Notes: generated by a model not told the origin, from the sequence alone. DNA of 43,293 bases from JBHPCZ01 sp042573625 (GCA_042573625.1 JBHPCZ010000019.1:1-43293), one strand, 5' to 3'; counted from the stretch's first letter, positions 6,835-15,199 are shown. Program-made: numbers and translations.

Positions 6835-7613
6835 CAAAAATACTTGCTTGTTTTTTCGTTTCTGCCCAGCATCCCCCTTACCACCAAAAGGGCCTGGTTT
6901 CGATCTTCGAGGTTCAGAACCTGTTCTAGTCCTCCTGCGTCCAGACTCATGTTGATTGCCTCTTTGGTCAGGCGCAACCCCATGGGATTTTTTTTGTTTA
7001 TGGTTTGAGCAAGCTCCAGTGCTGTCTTGTCAAGGTCGGAACGCTCCACCAGTCTGCTCACCATTCCCAGGTTCATGGCCTCCCGGGCCGAAAGAAAGTC
7101 TCCCGTCAACATGATTTCATACGCCCTTCCCGCACCGATCAGCCTTGGAAGAAAGTAGCTGCACGCCATATCCGCGCCGCCCAAACCGATATTGATATAG
7201 GCGGCTGAAAATTTGGCATCTTGACTGACGACCCTGACATCCGAAGCCAGTGCAAAGCTAAATCCAAGACCCACGGCAGGGCCGTGGACGGCACAGATGA
7301 TCGGTTGCGGTACACGACGCATGGCCAGATTAAGCCTGGCAAGCCGGGCTTGAAACGCATAAAAAGTATCCGGATCCATGTCCTCGAATTTTTTGACGGC
7401 TTCTTGCATATCCAGGCCCGAACAAAACCCTTTCTTTCCATTTCCCCGCAGGATCAAAACATGTGTGTCCAGATCAAGCTGTTTTTCTTTCCAGAAATGT
7501 TCCAGCTCTTCCATCATATGATAGCTGACGGCGTTATATCGCCGGGGCCGGTTGAGAGAGAGCAAACCGATGCCCTTTTCAACTTCCTCGTATTCAATTG
7601 TTTCGTAATCCAT
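6834..7613 (-). CDS. Crotonase-fold (enoyl-CoA hydratase/isomerase family) protein
   Basis: 259 residues, the usual family length, acting on an acyl-CoA of unknown identity. The oxyanion-hole loops are recognisable (FCSGLDM near residue 64 and GPAVGLGFSFA near 113). The two glutamates that catalyse hydration in rat mitochondrial enoyl-CoA hydratase appear to be absent: GGGCELA reads GLGFSFA here, and QPEI reads AAYI. A classical hydratase role is therefore doubtful, and an isomerase, hydrolase or other crotonase chemistry is as likely. It starts 3 bp after the AhpD-like gene and is clearly co-transcribed with it. The stop codon touches the end hairpin of repeat copy B. Confidence 0.85.
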   Translation of the reverse strand: MDYETIEYEEVEKGIGLLSLNRPRRYNAVSYHMMEELEHFWKEKQLDLDTHVLILRGNGKKGFCSGLDMQEAVKKFEDMDPDTFYAFQARLARLNLAMRRVPQPIICAVHGPAVGLGFSFALASDVRVVSQDAKFSAAYINIGLGGADMACSYFLPRLIGAGRAYEIMLTGDFLSAREAMNLGMVSRLVERSDLDKTALELAQTINKKNPMGLRLTKEAINMSLDAGGLEQVLNLEDRNQALLVVRGMLGRNEKTSKYF

Positions 7614-7616
7614 TGA

Positions 7617-7961
7617 TCATTCTCCGATAATGTCGTCTAAAAAATCCAAAAGATTGTCTCGAACAACGACAAATGAGGGTCCGCCGCCAAATTCCACACC
7701 GATGGCTGCGGCGTCTATGACTTCTTCTTTGGTTGCGCCGTGTGAAATCGCATTGTTGGCATGATTCGCCAAACAGGGTATGCAACGGGTTGCGACTGCC
7801 GCGCCGACAGCTATGAGTTCTTTCTGTTTTCGATCTAAAGCGCTTTCCTTGTAGGTGTGCGTCATTAAATCATTGAACCCGTTAAAAAGATCGGGTGCTT
7901 CTTTTTGCAACCGGTCCCGGTTTCCTTTTCTCTTTTTTAGTATTTCTTCCAAGATGCTCAT
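7617..7961 (-). CDS. AhpD-like / carboxymuconolactone decarboxylase family protein
   Basis: 114 residues, all-alpha. The family signature C-x2-C-x3-H is present as C60-I-P-C63-L-A-N-H67, the redox-active cysteine pair and histidine of AhpD-type proteins. In AhpD these reduce a partner peroxidase; other members are lactone decarboxylases, and many have unknown roles. It is first in a two-gene operon with a crotonase-fold protein. A likely promoter sits about 175 nt upstream. AGAAGGGG lies before ATG 7961. The redox type is well supported; the substrate is unknown. Confidence 0.85.
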   Translation of the reverse strand: MSILEEILKKRKGNRDRLQKEAPDLFNGFNDLMTHTYKESALDRKQKELIAVGAAVATRCIPCLANHANNAISHGATKEEVIDAAAIGVEFGGGPSFVVVRDNLLDFLDDIIGE

Positions 7962-8138
7962 GGCATACCCCTTCTGTTATGGATTGCTCTATATGACCAG
8001 TGAAAGAATTGGCTCATTTTTATTCGTCTCGAAAAACCGGGTCCTCCGGCTCCGAATTCTTTACTGGTGACGAACTTTTCAGGCAGCCTCCTGTGATCGA
8101 CTGTTTTCAGGGTGCCGCTTTCTTAGTGCATATGGCAG
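7962..8138 (-). promoter_or_regulatory. Long structured 5' leader of the AhpD-like operon
   Basis: About 175 nt separate the predicted transcription start from ATG 7961. In the RNA, ACCAGTAAAGAATT (about 8068-8055) can pair with AATTCTTTCACTGGT (about 8008-7994), with one bulge. This encloses a GC-rich inner stem (CCGGAGGACCCGG). It matches no riboswitch class that I know. It could be a regulatory leader or merely a stable hairpin. Confidence 0.35.
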
Positions 8139-8167
8139 AATCTAGCACGGTGACGGGGAACCGTCAA
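8139..8167 (-). promoter_or_regulatory. Sigma70-like promoter with overlapping palindrome
   Basis: On the minus strand TTGACG (8167-8162) is followed after 17 bp by TAGATT (8144-8139), pointing at the AhpD-like/crotonase operon. The spacer begins inside a palindrome, TGACGG-GGAA-CCGTCA (8151-8166 on the plus strand), which would suit a repressor site. Prediction from sequence only. Confidence 0.5.
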
Positions 8168-8291
8168 GAGCAAGGCCGGCCCACCAACCGCAACAGTGAA
8201 ACCACTTTTTAAGGACGTTGGGTCGCACAGGGATTGAACGATTCGCGGTTTGACAAGGTATTGATGATTAATGTATATTTGCGTTAATTTT

Positions 8292-8416
8292 GACGGCTTC
8301 GTAAAAAGTCCAATTTCTGCGTTGCGCTTCCTTTCGTGTTCACTTCGGCGTACATAAGTACGCCTCATTCCACGAAATTCGCGACGCCTTGAACTTGAGC
8401 TTTTTACTTTGCCGTC
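8292..8416. repeat. Nested-palindrome intergenic repeat
   Basis: Outer arms GACGGC-TTC-GTAAAAAG (8292-8308) and CTTTTTAC-TTT-GCCGTC (8400-8416) are complementary apart from the 3-nt middles. Middle arms (GCGTTGCG..TTTCGTG and CACGAA..CGCGACGC) and a central GGCGTAC-ATAA-GTACGCC (8347-8364) are nested inside. The whole could extrude as one long hairpin. No ORF. It sits just upstream of der, whose leader it may enter. Confidence 0.7.
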
Positions 8417-8450
8417 TCAATTTTAACCCTTTAATTGCCTGAGATCTACC

Positions 8451-9842
8451 ATGAAACCGATTGTCGCTATCGTAGGCCGGCCCAACGTCGGCAAGTCCAC
8501 CCTGTTTAACCGGATAACCCGGTCGAGGGATGCGCTGGTGGACGATCTGCCCGGCGTTACAAGGGACCGCCATTACGGCGACGCAAGTTGGGATGACGTT
8601 GAGTTTACGCTGGTCGATACCGGCGGATTTTTAGAGAAGGATGAGGATGTTTTTGCCGGTAAGATCCGTTTTCAGATACTTCAGGCCATCGAAGATGCAG
8701 ATACTATTATTCTCCTGCTGGACGGCAATGAAGGGGTTTCCCCCTTTGATGAGGATATACTCAAAATTCTTCGCGAAACATCAAAGCCCACCTTCTATGC
8801 CGTGAACAAAATTGACGGGATGGAGCAGGAGATTAAATTGTACGATTTTTACAGCCTCGGCATAGAAAAGTTGTATCCTGTCTCCGCAGAACACCGCTAC
8901 GGCGTATCCGACTTTCTGGATGATCTGGTTCGCAAGCTTCCAAAAGGGGTGGCGGACGACCCGCAGGACAGGATCAAACTGGCGGTTGTCGGCAGGCCAA
9001 ATGTTGGAAAATCATCACTCATCAACCGGATTCTGGGCGAAAAGCGCCTGGTGGTCAGTGAAACCCCGGGTACAACACGGGATGCCATTGACTCTGTGTG
9101 TAAAATTAATGGGGAATCGTATCTTCTTATTGATACAGCAGGTATCCGGCGAAAGGGGAAGGTGTCGATAAAGCTGGAAAAATTTTCGATCATCAAAGCC
9201 TTAAGGAGTCTTGACCGGTGCGATGTGGCGCTCATTGTTATGGATGCTTACGAGGGAGTGACAGAGCAGGATATCAATATTGCGGGGTATGCGTTTGATC
9301 GGGGGTGCGGCGTAATTCTCTTGTTGAACAAGTGGGATATCGTTGAAAAAGACCATAAAACCATAGAAAAATATGTTGACCAGTTAAGAATGGAGGCTAA
9401 ATATTTGGGATTTGCGCCGGCCATGACCATTTCCGCGCTCACCGGCCTCAGGGTGCCTAAAATTTTCAAGCTTACGGAAGAGGTTTACCGCCAGTACGCC
9501 GCCCGAATCGGAACAGGAGAGATAAACCGAATACTGGAACGGGCCATTGAGCGAAACGAGCCCTCTTTGTCTAGAGGAAAACGTCTTAAATTTTATTATA
9601 TGACCCAGGTTTCTACAAAGCCCCCCACGTTTGTCTGTTTTGTAAGCTACCCGGATGCCGTTCATTTCTCATACAAGCGGTATCTGATCAACCAGATCCG
9701 GGAAAACAGCGGGCTTGACAAGACGCCGATCCGACTCATTTTTCGACCGAGGACAGGGCGGGAATTGAATAGACGGAAGGCAGCAGCCGGAGGACAGAAG
9801 CCAGGAGCCGGAGGACGGAAGTCAAGAGGCAGGAAGCGGTGA
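8451..9842 (+). CDS. der: GTPase Der (EngA), ribosome assembly
   Basis: A 463-residue double-GTPase that acts in 50S subunit maturation. GTPase domain 1 shows GRPNVGKST, the switch DTGG and NKID. Domain 2 shows GRPNVGKSS (about residue 182), DTAG and NKWD. A KH-like C-terminal domain follows. The last 25 residues (from about RRKAAAGGQKPG) are Gly/Arg/Lys-rich and encoded by a DNA repeat of GGAGGACAGAAGCCAGGAGC type, unlike the body of the gene. The start at ATG 8451 aligns with the family, but its SD is weak. It is the first gene of a plus-strand run that continues with rarA. Confidence 0.97.
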   Translation: MKPIVAIVGRPNVGKSTLFNRITRSRDALVDDLPGVTRDRHYGDASWDDVEFTLVDTGGFLEKDEDVFAGKIRFQILQAIEDADTIILLLDGNEGVSPFDEDILKILRETSKPTFYAVNKIDGMEQEIKLYDFYSLGIEKLYPVSAEHRYGVSDFLDDLVRKLPKGVADDPQDRIKLAVVGRPNVGKSSLINRILGEKRLVVSETPGTTRDAIDSVCKINGESYLLIDTAGIRRKGKVSIKLEKFSIIKALRSLDRCDVALIVMDAYEGVTEQDINIAGYAFDRGCGVILLLNKWDIVEKDHKTIEKYVDQLRMEAKYLGFAPAMTISALTGLRVPKIFKLTEEVYRQYAARIGTGEINRILERAIERNEPSLSRGKRLKFYYMTQVSTKPPTFVCFVSYPDAVHFSYKRYLINQIRENSGLDKTPIRLIFRPRTGRELNRRKAAAGGQKPGAGGRKSRGRKR

Positions 9843-9894
9843 GAGAGCGGACGGTAAGAAGAAGTGATACCGGACCGGATGTATTTTATAAAAT

Positions 9895-9965
9895 AGTTAA
9901 CAATTTTGTAGTATATTTTTCTTCGTGTCTTAGTGCCTTGGTGGCGGCAAGAAACTGTAATCAAA
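9895..9965. repeat. Intergenic CTTCGTGTCTTAGTGCC-type repeat
   Basis: CTTCGTGTCTTAGTGCCTTG (about 9921-9940) resembles the longer imperfect inverted repeat at 13099-13155. It lies between der and rarA. No gene. Confidence 0.4.
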
Positions 9966-9977
9966 AAAGGATAGCTC

Positions 9978-11333
9978 TTGGACCTTTTCGAACATAGCGC
10001 GAAAAAGGATGCAGAGGCATCAAGACCGCTTGCAGATAGAATGCGTCCCAGGAGCTTGAAGGAGTTCATCGGGCAGGATAAGGCTGTGGGTGAGGGCACG
10101 CTGATTCGTCACGCCATAGAACACGACCGGGGCTTCTCCATGGTTCTCTGGGGTCCTCCCGGATGCGGAAAGACAACCCTTGCCAGGATATTTGCCGAAG
10201 AAACCCGCTGTCATTTTGCGCATTTTTCAGCCGTGCTCTCCGGTGTTAAGGAGATCCGGTCCGTCATTGAGGATGCCAAAAATCAGCAAAGCCTTTTTCG
10301 GAAAAAGACGGTTCTCTTTATAGACGAGATACACCGGTTCAACAAAGCCCAGCAGGATGCCTTTCTCCATCATGTGGAAAGCGGATTAATCACTTTAATC
10401 GGTGCCACCACTGAAAATCCATCCTTTGAAGTCATCCCTGCACTCATGTCCAGATGCCGTGTGATCACCTTAAAACCCCTTACTGAAAAAGAGATTGAGA
10501 ACATACTCCAAAATGCCCTGGAGGATGAGGAAAGGGGGCTGGGGCATCTGGGACTCGTTATTTCCCGGGATGCGATGGAGCATATTGTCCGAGTTGCCGA
10601 AGGGGACGCACGGGTGGCGCTCAACAGCCTGGAGATCGCCGCCTCGATGAAGATGCCGGACAAAAATACTCCGGAGCAACGAAAGACCACAGAGATAGCC
10701 TTGCATGATTTAGAGGCGGCTTTGCAGAAAAAGGCGCTTTTGTATGACAAGTCAGGGGAGGAGCACTATAACCTGATATCCGCATTTCACAAAAGCCTGA
10801 GAGGAAGTGACCCGGATGCGGCGCTTTACTGGCTCGGGCGCATGCTTTCAGCGGGTGAGCATCCGCTGTATATTTCCCGGAGGATGGTCAGATTTGCATC
10901 TGAAGATATTGGTAATGCAGATCCCCATGCACTGGGGGTGGCATTAAACGCCATGGAAGCCTTCCGTTTTTTAGGACACCCGGAAGGTGATCTTGCGCTG
11001 GCCCAGGCCGCGGTGTATCTTGCCACGGCACCAAAGAGCAACAGTGTATATAAAGCATATAATGAGGTTCAGGAAAGTGTAGAGGATTCAGGGGCACTGC
11101 CCGTTCCCCTGCACATTCGAAATGCGCCCACCGAACTGATGCAAACGCTCGGATACGGGAAAGACTATAAATATGCCCATGATTATAAGGCGGCGTATGT
11201 CCCCCAGGATTATTTGCCGGAAAAACTTCAGGGCCGGCTGTTTTATTTTCCCACGGAAAGGGGTTATGAAAAGACCATAAAGGGATGGCTTGACCGGTGG
11301 CGCGGCCTGAAAGATAAAGCGTCGAAAGAATGA
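9978..11333 (+). CDS. rarA: Replication-associated recombination protein A (AAA+ ATPase)
   Basis: 451 residues of the RarA/MgsA/WRNIP1 family, which acts at stalled replication forks. The N-terminal segment RPLADRMRPRSLKEFIGQ is typical. Walker A is GPPGCGKTT (about 59-67), Walker B is LFIDEIHRFN, and sensor 1 is IGATTENPSF. The C-terminal part carries the conserved HPLYISRRMVRFASEDIG helix and the KDYKYAHDY..YLPE tail. Length is normal. The start is a TTG at 9978, preceded by AAAAAAGGA at proper distance and giving the expected MDLFE N-terminus. Same strand as der, 135 bp apart across a repeat. Confidence 0.95.
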   Translation: MDLFEHSAKKDAEASRPLADRMRPRSLKEFIGQDKAVGEGTLIRHAIEHDRGFSMVLWGPPGCGKTTLARIFAEETRCHFAHFSAVLSGVKEIRSVIEDAKNQQSLFRKKTVLFIDEIHRFNKAQQDAFLHHVESGLITLIGATTENPSFEVIPALMSRCRVITLKPLTEKEIENILQNALEDEERGLGHLGLVISRDAMEHIVRVAEGDARVALNSLEIAASMKMPDKNTPEQRKTTEIALHDLEAALQKKALLYDKSGEEHYNLISAFHKSLRGSDPDAALYWLGRMLSAGEHPLYISRRMVRFASEDIGNADPHALGVALNAMEAFRFLGHPEGDLALAQAAVYLATAPKSNSVYKAYNEVQESVEDSGALPVPLHIRNAPTELMQTLGYGKDYKYAHDYKAAYVPQDYLPEKLQGRLFYFPTERGYEKTIKGWLDRWRGLKDKASKE

Positions 11334-11509
11334 TGGAAGATCAGTATGGCGGAATCCCCGGTATCCTTCAATTCTTTGATTTTGGCAAATGGGGTTTCCA
11401 TTTTTTACAAACTGCTATATGTGTACTTGGAACTCGCCCGAATATCTCGTGATAAACCCGGGTTAAAGGAAAATACAGTACACGACTTTTTAGCCATTGG
11501 GAGGATTCT

Positions 11510-11908
11510 GTGGGACTCTTCACACGGATTTTTGGCATTTGTGAAACTCGACTCCCCGGAAATGGGAGGAGCTGGGAATATTCCGGAAATACAGTTGATA
11601 TCGATCTCAAGCAGGTACCGGAACTTTTAAAGCCGGGTGGTGCAATTCGCCTGGAGGGCAACGGACTCCCGGAAAGATTGTTGGTGGTTCATGGAAATGA
11701 CGACCGGTTTTATGCGTTTAGAAACAGATGCACCCATAGGGGTCGGCGCGTTGATCCTATTGCCGGCACGGCACTGATCTGTTGTTGTAGTGTGTCGAGA
11801 TCGGCTTTTGATTACAGCGGCAGTGTTGCCTGCGGACCGGCAGATGGCCCCTTGAAGTCTTACAAGACCGAAGCCGAGGGAGACACGCTGACGCTTTCTC
11901 TGGATTGA
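11510..11908 (+). CDS. Rieske-like protein with a degenerate second cluster motif
   Basis: 132 residues with a Rieske [2Fe-2S] fold. The first ligand motif C74-T-H76 is intact. The second, expected as C-x2-H followed by a Phe/Asp pair, reads C93-S-V-S96-R-S-A-F-D: spacing from H76 is right for C93, but the histidine ligand is replaced by Ser. Three consecutive cysteines (C91-C93) could supply an alternative ligand. Either a non-standard cluster or a cluster-less relative is possible. Start is GTG 11510 with GGGAGG 5 nt upstream. It lies between rarA and an Mrp-type Fe-S carrier ATPase gene, which is suggestive for cluster loading. No partner oxygenase or reductase is nearby. Confidence 0.7.
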   Translation: MGLFTRIFGICETRLPGNGRSWEYSGNTVDIDLKQVPELLKPGGAIRLEGNGLPERLLVVHGNDDRFYAFRNRCTHRGRRVDPIAGTALICCCSVSRSAFDYSGSVACGPADGPLKSYKTEAEGDTLTLSLD

Positions 11909-12010
11909 CCTGGCGTGTACAACAGGATTGAAAACGACTTTAACGGTCAAACACTTCAGATGATTGTCGAGTAAAGAATGAAAATGAACTGATGAATGGG
12001 AGTTAAAGAT

Positions 12011-12853
12011 ATGGAAAAATGTCAGAGTGCCGGCTGCGGTGCGGCCGCCCAAAACAAAGGGAAGGCCGATCAGGATGCGGCGATAAAGGGATCTTTACAG
12101 AAGATAAAAAATAAATTCGTTGTTTTGAGCGGCAAGGGCGGTGTTGGAAAGACCAGTGTGTCGGTGAACATCGCCATGGCGCTTGCCAATAAAGGCCATA
12201 AAGTGGGAATTATGGATGTGGACCTTCATGGTCCCGACGTTCCGCGAATGCTCGGACTTGAGGGGGTGCTGGATCTGAACCAAAACCGGAAGTTAGTTCC
12301 GATGCGTTATTCGGAAAACCTGGGCGCTGTTTCCATTGAGTCCTTTACCCAGAGCAAGGACGATGCAATCATATGGCGGGGTCCGCTCAAGTATTCCGCA
12401 ATCAGCCAGTTTATCGGCGAAGTGGAGTGGGGCGAACTCGATTATTTGATCATTGATTCTCCACCGGGAACCGGTGACGAACCCTTGACCATTGCCCAGA
12501 TTATTTCAGATGCAAAAGCAATAATTGTTACCACTCCACAGGAGGTCTCGCTGGCAGATGTCAGAAAATCGATCAACTTCTGTAAAAAACTGGAAATGGA
12601 GATTTTCGGCTTAATCGAGAACATGAGCGGGTTTTCGTGCCCCCACTGCAATGAAATGATTGATCTTTTTGGATCCGGCGGGGGAGAGAAAACCGCACGC
12701 GCCGCGGACATACCGTATCTGGGGAAAATTCCGTTTGACCCCAACATTGTTGCGTGCGGAGATGCCGGCGTCTGTTTCCAGGAAAAGTATGAAAATTCTC
12801 CGGTAACAAACGCTTTTTCCGAAGTTGTTGAAAAAATGATAAAAATTGATTAG
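12011..12853 (+). CDS. Mrp/NBP35-family P-loop ATPase (Fe-S cluster carrier)
   Basis: 280 residues of the MinD/Mrp superfamily, implicated in Fe-S cluster assembly and transfer. The deviant Walker A motif GKGGVGKTSVSVN (about residues 40-52) is followed by DVDLHGPDVPRMLG and DSPPGTGDEPL. The C-terminal CPHC motif is expected to bind a bridging cluster at the dimer interface. The N-terminus has C4 and C9 (MEKCQSAGCG), and there is no DUF59 domain. I chose ATG 12011 because GGGAG lies 8 nt upstream; the ATG five codons earlier lacks an SD. It follows the Rieske-like gene by about 100 bp. Confidence 0.92.
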   Translation: MEKCQSAGCGAAAQNKGKADQDAAIKGSLQKIKNKFVVLSGKGGVGKTSVSVNIAMALANKGHKVGIMDVDLHGPDVPRMLGLEGVLDLNQNRKLVPMRYSENLGAVSIESFTQSKDDAIIWRGPLKYSAISQFIGEVEWGELDYLIIDSPPGTGDEPLTIAQIISDAKAIIVTTPQEVSLADVRKSINFCKKLEMEIFGLIENMSGFSCPHCNEMIDLFGSGGGEKTARAADIPYLGKIPFDPNIVACGDAGVCFQEKYENSPVTNAFSEVVEKMIKID

Positions 12854-12856
12854 AAA

Positions 12857-13034
12857 CAGTTTCAAAACCTCCCGTTCGCTGGTTTGTCCATTTTGGAAAG
12901 CTCTAAGCTTGCTCCGCTAAAATTGGAAAACTCATCCTGCTGCGCAGGACTCAAACAGTTCCAATTTTTACGCTCCACTTCGCTAAGCACTTTTGTCAAA
13001 ATGGTCAAAAGGCTTCACTATGAGGTTTTGAAAC
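12857..13034. repeat. Long imperfect inverted repeat between mrp and pyrD
   Basis: GTTTCAAAACCTC (12857-12869) is perfectly complementary to GAGGTTTTGAAAC (13022-13034). Inner segments (TTTGTCCATTTTGG / TTTTGTCAAAATGG and AAAATTGGAA / TTCCAATTTT) pair further, so most of the 178 nt could fold back. GGCTGTTTCAAAAC near 37593 is a related fragment. No coding capacity. Confidence 0.6.
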
Positions 13035-13094
13035 CAATTCTAGTGCCTATAAAAATTGGATGCGTTTTGTGGCAAAACTTGTTTCTATTCGCCA

Positions 13095-13160
13095 TCAAGG
13101 CGCCAAGACACGAGGAAGGACATTATAATATATTTCCTTTGTGTCTTCGTGACCTCGTGG
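13095..13160. repeat. Inverted repeat GCCAAGACACGAGGAA / TTCCTTTGTGTCTTCGTG
   Basis: The two arms (about 13102-13120 and 13133-13152) are separated by an AT-rich loop and lie directly before pyrD, completing the 349-bp spacer. It resembles the half-repeat before rarA. The function is unknown; it could be a transcript-stabilising hairpin. Confidence 0.5.
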
Positions 13161-13202
13161 CAGGCATTTTTGGCTATAGCTTCTCAAGGTTGGGATAGGG
13201 GT

Positions 13203-14123
13203 ATGAAAGAAAAGCCGAATATGAGCGTAAATATCGGGGGGATCGCCCTAAAAAATCCTGTAATGACAGCATCCGGCACCTTTGGGTATGCTCAAGAGTT
13301 TGCTCGCTATATTGACCTGAACCGTCTCGGAGCCATTGTTGTAAAGGGTTTGTCACTGAATCCTTCGAAAGGGAACCTGCCGCCGAGGATTGTTGAAACG
13401 GCATGTGGAATGCTCAATGCCATTGGTCTTGAAAATGTCGGCATAGAGGTGTTTATAGAGGAAAAACTGCCATTTCTCAAAGAGATTTTAACACCGACCC
13501 TTATCAACATTTATGGAAAAGAAATAGAAGAATACGCAAAAATCGCTTCACGCATAGACGATCTTGAAGAAGTAGCGGGAATTGAGGTCAACATCTCCTG
13601 CCCCAATGTGAAGACCGGGGGATTGGCATTCGGCGTTGATCCTGTATCCGCGCACAATGTCGCCAAGGCTGTCAGAGCCAGGACATCCAAGCCGGTTATC
13701 GTAAAACTGTCTCCCAATGTGACCGATATTACAGAAATCGCCCGGAGCGTTGAGGATGCGGGGGCCGATTCGATATCGTTGATCAACACCATCACCGGCA
13801 TGGCCGTTGACGTTGAAACCCGCCGTCCCAGGCTACATAACATCACGGGGGGGCTTTCAGGCCCGGCAATTAAACCCATCGCCCTGCGCATGGTCTGGCA
13901 GGTGGCACAGACGGTAAAGATTCCGGTCATCGGCATCGGCGGCATCATGAAGGCGGAAGACGCCCTGGAATTTATCATCGCCGGCGCAACGGCCGTTCAG
14001 GTCGGCACAGCCAATTTTGTTAATACGAATACCACGATAGATATCATAGACGGGATTGAAGCATTTTTGATCGAAAAGAAAATTAATAGTATAGCGGATG
14101 TCATCGGTTCTTTGGAAATTTAA
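13203..14123 (+). CDS. pyrD: Dihydroorotate dehydrogenase, catalytic subunit (class 1B type)
   Basis: 306 residues. It catalyses oxidation of dihydroorotate to orotate in pyrimidine synthesis, with bound FMN. N-terminal LKNPVMTASGTFGYAQEF is typical of class 1B. The active-site base is C133 in NISCPN; class 1 enzymes use Cys where class 2 use Ser. FMN-binding GIGGIMKAEDALEFIIAGA is near the C-terminus. The start at ATG 13203 matches the family; an upstream extension would be translated from repeat DNA. Class 1B enzymes usually work with an electron-transfer subunit PyrK, which is not adjacent. Confidence 0.95.
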   Translation: MKEKPNMSVNIGGIALKNPVMTASGTFGYAQEFARYIDLNRLGAIVVKGLSLNPSKGNLPPRIVETACGMLNAIGLENVGIEVFIEEKLPFLKEILTPTLINIYGKEIEEYAKIASRIDDLEEVAGIEVNISCPNVKTGGLAFGVDPVSAHNVAKAVRARTSKPVIVKLSPNVTDITEIARSVEDAGADSISLINTITGMAVDVETRRPRLHNITGGLSGPAIKPIALRMVWQVAQTVKIPVIGIGGIMKAEDALEFIIAGATAVQVGTANFVNTNTTIDIIDGIEAFLIEKKINSIADVIGSLEI

Positions 14124-14290
14124 CATGAATCTCAAAATTGCTCACCGAGAGAGCAAAATGAGACTTTTGAGAAGGCTTTAGCTATTCGGTTATACCATTT
14201 TCTCCAAGTGGGGTGAGATACGTGAGCTGAAATCTAGGGCTGAAAATAGAGTGTTCCCAAAGGATAACAATTCTGAGAAAGGAGGATGTG

Positions 14291-14854
14291 ATGGTGAAGA
14301 GACTATTCGTGATAGTGCTGGCCGTCTTGGTGATGGCTTCAATGGTTTCAGCCGGAGAGATCGGCGGTGTTAATTTGCCCGATTCCCTTACAGCCGGAAA
14401 GGACACATTACTTTTGAACGGGGCCGGGTTACGGAAAAAGTTTATTATAAAGGTTTACGCCGGCGGTCTTTATCTGTTTAAAAAGAATGACGACCCAAAG
14501 AAAATTATAGCGGCGTACGAACCCATGGCCGTCCGGATGCACTGGATTTACGACGGTGCTTCCAGTGAAGATATAGTCGAAACATGGAATGAAGGTTTCG
14601 AGAAAGCGACCGGCGGGAATATTTCACCGATCAAGGCTGAGATCGACACGTTCAACGCCCTGTTCACCGAAGAGGCAAAGAAGAATGATATATATGATAT
14701 GATCTACATCCCGGGGCAGGGTGTCAGTGTTTATATGAAAGGCGCGTTAAAGGGGACAATAAAGGGGATTGATTTCAAAAAGGCTTTATTCTACATATGG
14801 CTCGGAGACAAACCGGCGGATAAAAAGCTAAAGAAGGGGATGCTGGGGAAATAG
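14291..14854 (+). CDS. Exported chalcone-isomerase-like domain protein
   Basis: 187 residues with a signal peptide (VKRLFVIVLAVLVMASMVSAG, cleavage expected after VSA) and a domain of the bacterial chalcone-isomerase-like type: GVNLPDSLTAGKDTLLLNGAGLRKKFIIKVY.AGLY, then GTIKGIDFKKALFYIWLGDKPAD near the C-terminus. These periplasmic proteins have no established enzymatic role. The start is ATG 14291, with a perfect AAAGGAGG SD 5 nt upstream; the GTG one codon earlier is too close to the SD. About 165 bp separates it from pyrD, so it may have its own promoter. Confidence 0.85.
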   Translation: MVKRLFVIVLAVLVMASMVSAGEIGGVNLPDSLTAGKDTLLLNGAGLRKKFIIKVYAGGLYLFKKNDDPKKIIAAYEPMAVRMHWIYDGASSEDIVETWNEGFEKATGGNISPIKAEIDTFNALFTEEAKKNDIYDMIYIPGQGVSVYMKGALKGTIKGIDFKKALFYIWLGDKPADKKLKKGMLGK

Positions 14855-14940
14855 TCACCGCCTCCGACAAAGAACCCGGAGCGTTCCCGTCGATCCTGAG
14901 ATCCTCGACAAGTAAGGCAGTGTTCAGCCGGTGTAATCAA

Positions 14941-15100
14941 TATCGAATATCCAATATTCAATGTAGAATTTAGAAGAAAAAGCAGCCGGGTTACCTTAGA
15001 TTGGATTTGCCGTGGAATTTTAATCTGCCGTATAACAAAGGCAGGGAAGAGAACACCGCATCATTCGACATTCCTTGTTCGAAATTGGATATTCGTCATC
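14941..15100. repeat. Dispersed AT-rich repeat, family R2, copy b
   Basis: Left arm ATATCGAATATCCAATATTC (14941-14960) and right arm CATCATTCGACATTCCTTG (about 15059-15077) are the inverted ends. The interior (about 14985-15050) aligns with 35-105 of the window, sharing TTGnATTTnCCGTGnAATTT and ACAAAGGC. It is the most complete copy here. The spacer 14855-15199 holds this repeat and the leuA terminator and nothing else that I can see. Confidence 0.7.
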
Positions 15101-15143
15101 GATCAACTGCTCGCTCTGCGGGCGGTGAGAAGGCGGAAACTAT

Positions 15144-15179
15144 AATAATTAAAGGGGCATGGCTGCCCCTTTAATTATT
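15144..15179 (-). terminator. Terminator of the ilv-leu operon (bidirectional hairpin)
   Basis: A perfect 16-bp stem, AATAATTAAAGGGGCA paired with TGCCCCTTTAATTATT, with a 4-nt loop, 20 bp downstream of the leuA stop. The GC core with A/U-rich lower stem fits intrinsic termination in both directions, so it may also serve the plus-strand chalcone-isomerase-like gene. Confidence 0.85.
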
Positions 15180-15199
15180 CAGACAAGTGATGCCTAATA

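Noticed and set aside
11346..11630. Plus-strand 94-codon open frame overlapping the Rieske-like gene
   Set aside because: No SD, and the overlapping frame contains a recognisable Rieske fold with a GTG start and a perfect SD.
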